From NCBI GenBank assembly GCA_030042855.1, contig JASHYU010000187.1:1-10516 (forward strand): a DNA stretch of 10,516 bases, written 5' to 3'. Each line of letters begins with the position of its first letter. Within the stretch, counting starts at the first letter, position 1. This document shows positions 6,542-10,516 of this stretch, piece after piece. Under the pieces are notes generated by a model, which was not told the origin of the DNA, did not search any database, and saw only the letters and a list, made by a program, of their open reading frames with translations. The translations under genes were made by a program, and so were the position numbers. Source of the stretch: Thermoplasmata archaeon (GTDB taxonomy: Archaea; Thermoplasmatota; Thermoplasmata; UBA184).

Positions 6542-6548
6542 AAATATG
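6542..6548 (-). promoter_or_regulatory. TATA-like box of the second propeller gene
   Basis: CATATTT on the minus strand is the most AT-rich patch of the 256-base gap 6473-6728. Transcription about 27 bases on would start near 6517 and give a ~45-base leader, in line with the Shine-Dalgarno seen before this gene. Confidence 0.5.
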
Positions 6549-6586
6549 CTGGGTAACCCTCGGCAACTGCATCGTGGGCTTGGTCT

Positions 6587-6602
6587 ACAACGGGCCCCTT
6601 GT
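6587..6602. repeat. 16-base palindrome, copy 2
   Basis: ACAACGGGCCCCTTGT, the partner of the palindrome at 5276-5291, with one base different. It lies about 40 bases upstream of the TATA-like box of the second propeller gene, where an archaeal activator or repressor site could be. The rest of the gap up to the tRNA shows nothing else I can support. Confidence 0.5.
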
Positions 6603-6728
6603 TCGCGCGAGGCCTTGGAACCCCGCCCCACCGACCCTTTCGAACACAGGGCGTTGTCCTACCTGGGGTCAGCCGGCTGAAGCGGCTACTTCCTGCAAGC
6701 AACCGTCGGTGCTAATCCTCGGAAAACG

Positions 6729-6801
6729 AGCCGAGGGAGGGAATCGAACCCCCAGGAAACGGATCTGCAGTCCGTCGCATTAACCATTCTGCCACCTCGG
6801 C
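6729..6801 (-). tRNA. tRNA-Cys (anticodon GCA)
   Basis: A complete 73-base cloverleaf. The acceptor stem GCCGAGG pairs fully with CCTCGGC, followed by discriminator U73, the known identity base of tRNA-Cys. The anticodon arm ACGGA-CTGCAGA-TCCGT shows anticodon GCA (complement of 6766-6768). The T arm reads GGGGG-TTCGATT-CCCTC. No CCA is encoded and no intron is visible. The gene stands 52 bases downstream of the PHP gene on the same strand but has its own TATA box. It marks the right edge of the low-GC block. Confidence 0.97.
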
Positions 6802-6825
6802 GCGGCGACGGGCAGGAGACCTCGG

Positions 6826-6831
6826 CTTAAA
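6826..6831 (-). promoter_or_regulatory. TATA box of tRNA-Cys
   Basis: TTTAAG on the minus strand, inside the inverted repeat CGGCTT-a-AAGCCG (6823-6835), is centred 27-28 bases upstream of the mature tRNA 5' end. That is the classical archaeal TATA distance and implies transcription starting at or next to the tRNA 5' end. Confidence 0.75.
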
Positions 6832-6853
6832 GCCGTCGGGGCGCGCACCGACG

Positions 6854-7534
6854 CTAGACCGCGCGAAGGCCGCGGGCGATCCGCAACGCTCCGGCGCGGA
6901 CGCTCCACCGGAGGCGGCCGGGCCAGCGGAGGGAGCTCCCGCCGCCGTTCGTCCGACCGCGCCGGAGCTCCTCGAGGAGTCCGTCGACCGAGTCGACCTC
7001 GGGAGCGAACTCGGTGAACGCCCGACCGAGATCCGCGAGCTCGTGGACGTCACTCCCCCCGGTCTCCCCGAGATGGCGCTCGGCGGCCAAGAGCTCGGCC
7101 CGGGCGTTCGCGACGAGCGAGGAGTGGCCGTTCATCGTCTCGATCGCGGTCACGGCCGCCGTCCGGGCGACGCTACGCCCCACCCCGTGGGGGATCCGGA
7201 ACGGGTGCGCGAGGATCCCGATCCCCCCGCGCGGGCGGATCCAGTCGAGCGTCTCCGCGATCGGTCGGCGCGGGGGCGGCGCCTCGTCGATCCCGTAGAC
7301 CAGGAGATGCCCCTCGCGCGTGGTCACCTCGACCCCCGGCACCACGAGCACTCCGGGAAACCGCTCGCGCAGCGCCGGCAGTTCCCCGTGGGCCGCGACC
7401 GAGTTGTGGTCGGTGATCGCGAAGCCCCGCATCCCGACGTACGGGAGCCGGCCGGCGATGTCGTCGAGCGCGAGCCGGGAGTCCGGCGAGTGCCGGGAGT
7501 GCACGTGGAGGTCGATCCGCAGGACGTCGGTCAT
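6854..7534 (-). CDS. PHP-domain metal-dependent phosphoesterase family protein
   Basis: A stand-alone PHP-domain protein of 226 residues, probably a cytoplasmic phosphoesterase or nuclease using two or three metal ions. The full ligand set is visible: HVH (H10, H12), TDH (D42, H43), GVE (E69), H76, AHP (H110), H137, and GSDVH (D162, H164). PHP proteins of this size act on phosphate mono- or diesters, nucleotides or short RNA/DNA; the substrate here is unknown. The ATG (7534-7532) overlaps the metG stop as ATGA, so it is translated right after methionyl-tRNA synthetase, and no separate promoter is visible. The last ~25 residues are Arg-rich. Third positions are nearly all G/C, as in metG. I see no polymerase domain, so it is not a DNA polymerase X or III fragment. 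Confidence 0.9.
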   Translation of the reverse strand: MTDVLRIDLHVHSRHSPDSRLALDDIAGRLPYVGMRGFAITDHNSVAAHGELPALRERFPGVLVVPGVEVTTREGHLLVYGIDEAPPPRRPIAETLDWIRPRGGIGILAHPFRIPHGVGRSVARTAAVTAIETMNGHSSLVANARAELLAAERHLGETGGSDVHELADLGRAFTEFAPEVDSVDGLLEELRRGRTNGGGSSLRWPGRLRWSVRAGALRIARGLRAV

Positions 7535-9795
7535 CGCACTCGGGCCCCCGGCGGCACGTTCGCCGAGGGTCGGGGAGCGAGGCCGGGGCCGAAGGTGAGC
7601 CACTCGGCGGCCCCGTCGGTCCCGCCGGCCAGGCGGACGACTCCGAGGGTTCCCTCCTCCCAGTCGCCGGGGATGGTCACGGACCGATCGCCGAGGTCGA
7701 CCGTGCGCCCGCCGTCCGGTGCCGGACCCGTCACCCGGCCGATCCGCAAGGGGGCCGACGCGAACTCCTCGTACGAGATCGTTCGGTCGTCCGGCCCGCG
7801 GCCCGCGAGATAGGTTCCGGGGACGACTCCGTCCGGGGGCGAGAGCAGCACGGCCCGGTCCTCGTGGTCGACCGCGAGCACCATCCCCTGGGAGGTCATC
7901 CGACGGATCGTGCGGGGCGCGAGGTTCGCGAGCAGGACGACCCGGCGGGAGAGGAGCTCCTCCGGGGCATAGGACGCGCGCAGCCCCGCGACGACCGTCC
8001 GGGGAGCCGTTTCCCCGACGTCGATCTCGAGGACGTAGAGCTTGTCGGCGGCCGGATGGACCGTGACGGAACGGATCTCTCCGACTTTCGCCGCGAGCGG
8101 GGGGAGGTCGGAGGCATCGACGGGGGCGGGCGCGGTCGGGCCGGTGGGCGGCGGCGCCGGGCCCTCCTCTTTCGGGAAGAGCGGGCGGATCTCGCGCAGC
8201 GGCTCGCCGGGACGCGGGGGTTCGGTCACCGCGTCCCAGGCTCCGGGTCCGGGGGGACCGTCCTGGCCGATCATCCGGAACACCTCGGCGCTCGAGAACG
8301 GAAGGACCGGGGCGAGCCACGTGGCGATCGCCTTCAACTGCCACACGGTCTCGTACAGCGCGAGGGCCCGCTCGGTCGCCTCGGCACGCCACGGATGGGC
8401 CTCGTGGAAGCGGCGGTTCGCTTCCCGCACCTCCTCGAGCGCGAGGTCGAGCGCCTCCTTGAGGTGGACCCGCTCGTACTCCTCGGTGAGGCGAGCGTGC
8501 GACGCGCGGATCCGTTCGCCGGGACCTCCGGGCCGCTGGGGGTCCCATCCGGGAGGCGGGGTCGGGAGCCGCCCCCCGTACCGCTCCCGCACCAGGACGA
8601 GGGTGCGTTGGACGAGGTTCCCGTACTGGTTCGCCAGCACTTCGTCCTTGACCTGGAGGAACTCGGCCGCGTCGAACTCCGTGTCGTGGTTCTGCGGGGC
8701 CAGGAGCGCCGCATAGAACCGGATCACGTCCGCCGGATAGCGCGCGAGCAAGGACGGGATGAACACGTCGATCGCGCCGGTCCGGGACTTCGAGATCTTC
8801 TCGCCGTCGATCCGGAGCCACTCGTTGGCGGGGACATCGAACGGCAGCTTGAGCCCGCCCACGCCGAGCAGGATCCCGGGCCAGATGATCGTGTGGTGGA
8901 ACTTGTTGTCCTTCCCGACGAAGTAGTAGGCCCGCACGGATTCCCGCTCGTCCCAGAACCGGTGCCAGGCGTCCGGCCGGCCCGCCCGGATCGCCCATTC
9001 CTTCGAGGCGGCGAGATAGCCGATGACCGCGTCGAACCAGACGTAGAACCGCTTCGAGCCGTACCCGTCGAGCGGGATCGGTACGCCCCAATCGAGATCC
9101 CGGGTGATCGGCGTCGGATGGAGACCCTCGGCGAGGAAGTTCTCCGCGACCCGCAACGTACCGCTGCGCCATCCCTCGGTCCCGGCCACGTAGGCCGCGA
9201 GCTTACCCTCGAGGTGGTCGAGCTCGAGGTAGAAGTGCTCGGTCGACCGGAACTCGGCCGGGGTGCCGCAGAGGAGGCATCGCGGAGAGCCCAGCTGCCG
9301 CGGTTCGACCGGTTTCCCGCAGTGGTCGCACTCGTCCCCGCGGGCCTCCGGGAACCCGCAGTGGGGGCACGTGCCGACCAGGTAGCGGTCGGGGAGGAAG
9401 CGCTGGTGCTGCGGGCAGTACGCCCCCTCGGCCGTCCGGCGCCGGATGTATCCGTTCTCGAGGAGCGCGAGGAACACCTCCTGGACCGTCCGCTCGTGCA
9501 CGACGGTATGTGTGGTCGTGAAGAGGTCGAACGAGAACCCGAGCTGCTCGAACGCGGCCTTGTTCACCGCATGGTAGCGCTCGGCGACCTCGAGCGGCGT
9601 GACCCCTTCCTTCTCCGCGGTCACGAGCGTCGGCGTGCCGTGCATGTCCGAGCCCGACACCATCAGCACCTCGTCGCCCCGCAATCGGTGGTACCGGGCG
9701 AACATGTCGCCCGGCAGGTACGCGCCGGCCAGGTGGCCGATGTGGAAGGGGCCGTTGGCGTACGGCCAGGCGACGCAGACGAGGATCCGGGCCAC
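7531..9795 (-). CDS. metG: Methionyl-tRNA synthetase with C-terminal tRNA-binding domain
   Basis: Charges tRNA-Met with methionine in the cytoplasm; 754 residues. Class I signatures: PYANGPFHIGH with HIGH at 18-21, GSDMHGTP (48-55), and KISKS at 333-337 in GEKISKS. The insert at ~127-176 carries two zinc knuckles (C127, H130, C143, C146, C156, C159, C173, C176), the archaeal/eukaryotic layout, with His at 130. IIWPGILLG (303-311) and NQYGNLVQR (389-397) are also typical. A proline/alanine-rich linker (~541-562) leads to an EMAP-II/Trbp111-like OB domain (~566-664, with ADKLYVLEID and SQGMVLA). A further ~90 residues at the end match nothing I know. The start is GTG at 9795, directly before the family's N-terminal strand, with GGTGG just upstream and a TATA box ~37 bases away. 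It overlaps the PHP gene by 4 bases and diverges from thyX. Confidence 0.97.
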   Translation of the reverse strand: MARILVCVAWPYANGPFHIGHLAGAYLPGDMFARYHRLRGDEVLMVSGSDMHGTPTLVTAEKEGVTPLEVAERYHAVNKAAFEQLGFSFDLFTTTHTVVHERTVQEVFLALLENGYIRRRTAEGAYCPQHQRFLPDRYLVGTCPHCGFPEARGDECDHCGKPVEPRQLGSPRCLLCGTPAEFRSTEHFYLELDHLEGKLAAYVAGTEGWRSGTLRVAENFLAEGLHPTPITRDLDWGVPIPLDGYGSKRFYVWFDAVIGYLAASKEWAIRAGRPDAWHRFWDERESVRAYYFVGKDNKFHHTIIWPGILLGVGGLKLPFDVPANEWLRIDGEKISKSRTGAIDVFIPSLLARYPADVIRFYAALLAPQNHDTEFDAAEFLQVKDEVLANQYGNLVQRTLVLVRERYGGRLPTPPPGWDPQRPGGPGERIRASHARLTEEYERVHLKEALDLALEEVREANRRFHEAHPWRAEATERALALYETVWQLKAIATWLAPVLPFSSAEVFRMIGQDGPPGPGAWDAVTEPPRPGEPLREIRPLFPKEEGPAPPPTGPTAPAPVDASDLPPLAAKVGEIRSVTVHPAADKLYVLEIDVGETAPRTVVAGLRASYAPEELLSRRVVLLANLAPRTIRRMTSQGMVLAVDHEDRAVLLSPPDGVVPGTYLAGRGPDDRTISYEEFASAPLRIGRVTGPAPDGGRTVDLGDRSVTIPGDWEEGTLGVVRLAGGTDGAAEWLTFGPGLAPRPSANVPPGARVR

Positions 9796-9829
9796 GCTCC
9801 CACCCCCGGTCTTCGAGCTTGCACGCGAC

Positions 9830-9835
9830 CTATAG
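9830..9835 (-). promoter_or_regulatory. TATA box of metG
   Basis: CTATAG (minus strand, in CCTATAGG) predicts transcription starting near 9805, with a leader of about 10 bases that holds GGTGG just before the GTG start. It lies in the 110-base divergent metG-thyX gap. Confidence 0.6.
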
Positions 9836-9875
9836 GCTTTGCAGCGGGGGGCGTTCCGGTCCCCCGGCCATCGGG

Positions 9876-9881
9876 CTATAT
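9876..9881 (+). promoter_or_regulatory. TATA box of thyX
   Basis: CTATAT is centred 27-28 bases before the GTG at 9906, which argues for a leaderless thyX mRNA starting at that GTG. Confidence 0.6.
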
Positions 9882-9905
9882 GCCGGAGCCGACTCCCTCG
9901 GCCCG

Positions 9906-10516
9906 GTGCCCGACGAGACCGCCCCGATGGTGCGCCCCGTGGTCCCGGAGGCGGACGCCCTGATCGGGGTGCGCCACCCGGTGCTCGGTCACGGGTTCGT
10001 CGCGCTCGTCGACTACATGGGCAACGACGGGGCGATCGTCCAGGCGGCCCGCGTGTCGTATGGGGCCGGGACCCGAACGCTCCGCGACGATCGCGGCCTG
10101 ATCCGCTACCTGATGCGGCACCGCCACACGACGCCGTTCGAGATGGTGGAGCTGAAGTTCTTCATCCGGCTCCCGATTTTCGTCGCCCGGCAGTTCATCC
10201 GGCACCGCACGTCCTCCGTGAACGAAGCGTCGGCCCGGTTCAGTGTCGTCCCCGACGAGTACGAAGTACCGCCGCCGGAGGAAGTGCGACATCAATCCAC
10301 CCAGAACCGCCAAGGGCGCGGCGATCCCCTTCCGATGGAGGTCGTCGATCGGTTCCGCGCCGACCTCGAGCGGATCTCCCAGGACGCCTATGCCGCCTAC
10401 ACCCGCGCCCTCGAGGAAGGACTGGCCCGAGAGACGGCGCGGCTGCTGCTGCCGGTCGCGTTCTACACGCAGTGGTATTGGAAGTGCAACCTGTGGAACC
10501 TCTTCCACTTCCTCTC
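9906..10516 (+). CDS. thyX: Flavin-dependent thymidylate synthase (3' partial)
   Basis: Makes dTMP from dUMP using FAD, NADPH and methylene-tetrahydrofolate, releasing tetrahydrofolate directly. The frame runs open to the right edge: 203 codons are visible, most of the protein. The signature RHR-X7-S is complete (R99, H100, R101, S109, in RHRTSSVNEAS). Also typical are QAARVSYG (46-53), RYLMRHRHTTPFE (67-79) and, near the edge, ETARLLLP and the aromatic FYTQWYWK. The wording of DYMGNDGAIVQAARVSYG resembles the longer ThyX type known from alphaproteobacteria, so the full length may be 250-300 residues. GTG 9906 is preferred because of the TATA box 27-28 bases upstream; ATG 9927 is an in-frame alternative that starts seven codons later. 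No Shine-Dalgarno is visible. It diverges from metG. Confidence 0.96.
   Translation, partial: MPDETAPMVRPVVPEADALIGVRHPVLGHGFVALVDYMGNDGAIVQAARVSYGAGTRTLRDDRGLIRYLMRHRHTTPFEMVELKFFIRLPIFVARQFIRHRTSSVNEASARFSVVPDEYEVPPPEEVRHQSTQNRQGRGDPLPMEVVDRFRADLERISQDAYAAYTRALEEGLARETARLLLPVAFYTQWYWKCNLWNLFHFL

Noticed and set aside
7535..9172. Long N-terminal extension of the PHP gene frame into metG
   Set aside because: The upstream residues are Arg/Pro-rich and overlap metG in another frame; the PHP fold starts right after the ATG at 7534 with the HVH motif.
7864..9963. 699-codon plus-strand frame opposite metG
   Set aside because: Antisense shadow of a confidently identified MetRS gene, charged and without recognisable domains.
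1..10516. CRISPR array, insertion sequence, toxin-antitoxin or phage-defence module
   Set aside because: No regularly spaced direct repeats, transposase motifs, terminal inverted repeats or known defence domains were seen anywhere in the window.

Overview
The window looks like a GC-rich archaeal chromosome segment. The evidence is a two-zinc-knuckle archaeal-type MetRS, a tRNA-Cys gene with no encoded CCA, and AT-rich TATA-like boxes centred about 27 bases upstream of the tRNA 5' end and of two likely leaderless start codons. The secreted YVTN-type beta-propellers and overall style would suit a high-GC member of the Thermoplasmatota, but that placement is inference; no rRNA or other phylogenetic marker is present.

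Left block (1-2281): the 3' part of a metal-type ABC ATPase gene, joined by a 4-base ATGA overlap to an ABC-3 (ZnuB/MntC-like) permease. The permease has an unusual ~200-residue C-terminal membrane extension. The solute-binding protein is not in the window. Two small genes follow (2488-3201): a 92-residue basic protein with a possible helix-turn-helix, and an NTF2/SnoaL-like protein.

Middle block (about 3202-6728): base composition drops visibly, to roughly 52-58% GC by eye against about 70% outside, and A/T appears often at third codon positions. It holds a RibD/DHFR-fold reductase gene (minus) and two convergent paralogous genes for secreted or membrane-anchored seven-bladed propellers (4098-5117 plus; 5408-6472 minus). 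Its intergenic regions are rich in inverted repeats: a 16-base palindrome found twice around the second propeller gene, an inverted repeat covering that gene's Shine-Dalgarno, and a 47-base stem-loop after the first. The block ends at tRNA-Cys on the right; a 12-base T-arm-like sequence lies at its left edge. It looks like an accessory insert, but no integrase is visible.

Right block (6729-10516): tRNA-Cys(GCA), then a PHP-domain metal-dependent hydrolase gene that overlaps the end of metG by 4 bases (both minus; order of transcription metG then PHP). Divergent from metG is thyX (flavin-dependent thymidylate synthase), which runs off the right edge. Here housekeeping functions sit together: Met-tRNA charging, dTMP synthesis and Cys tRNA.
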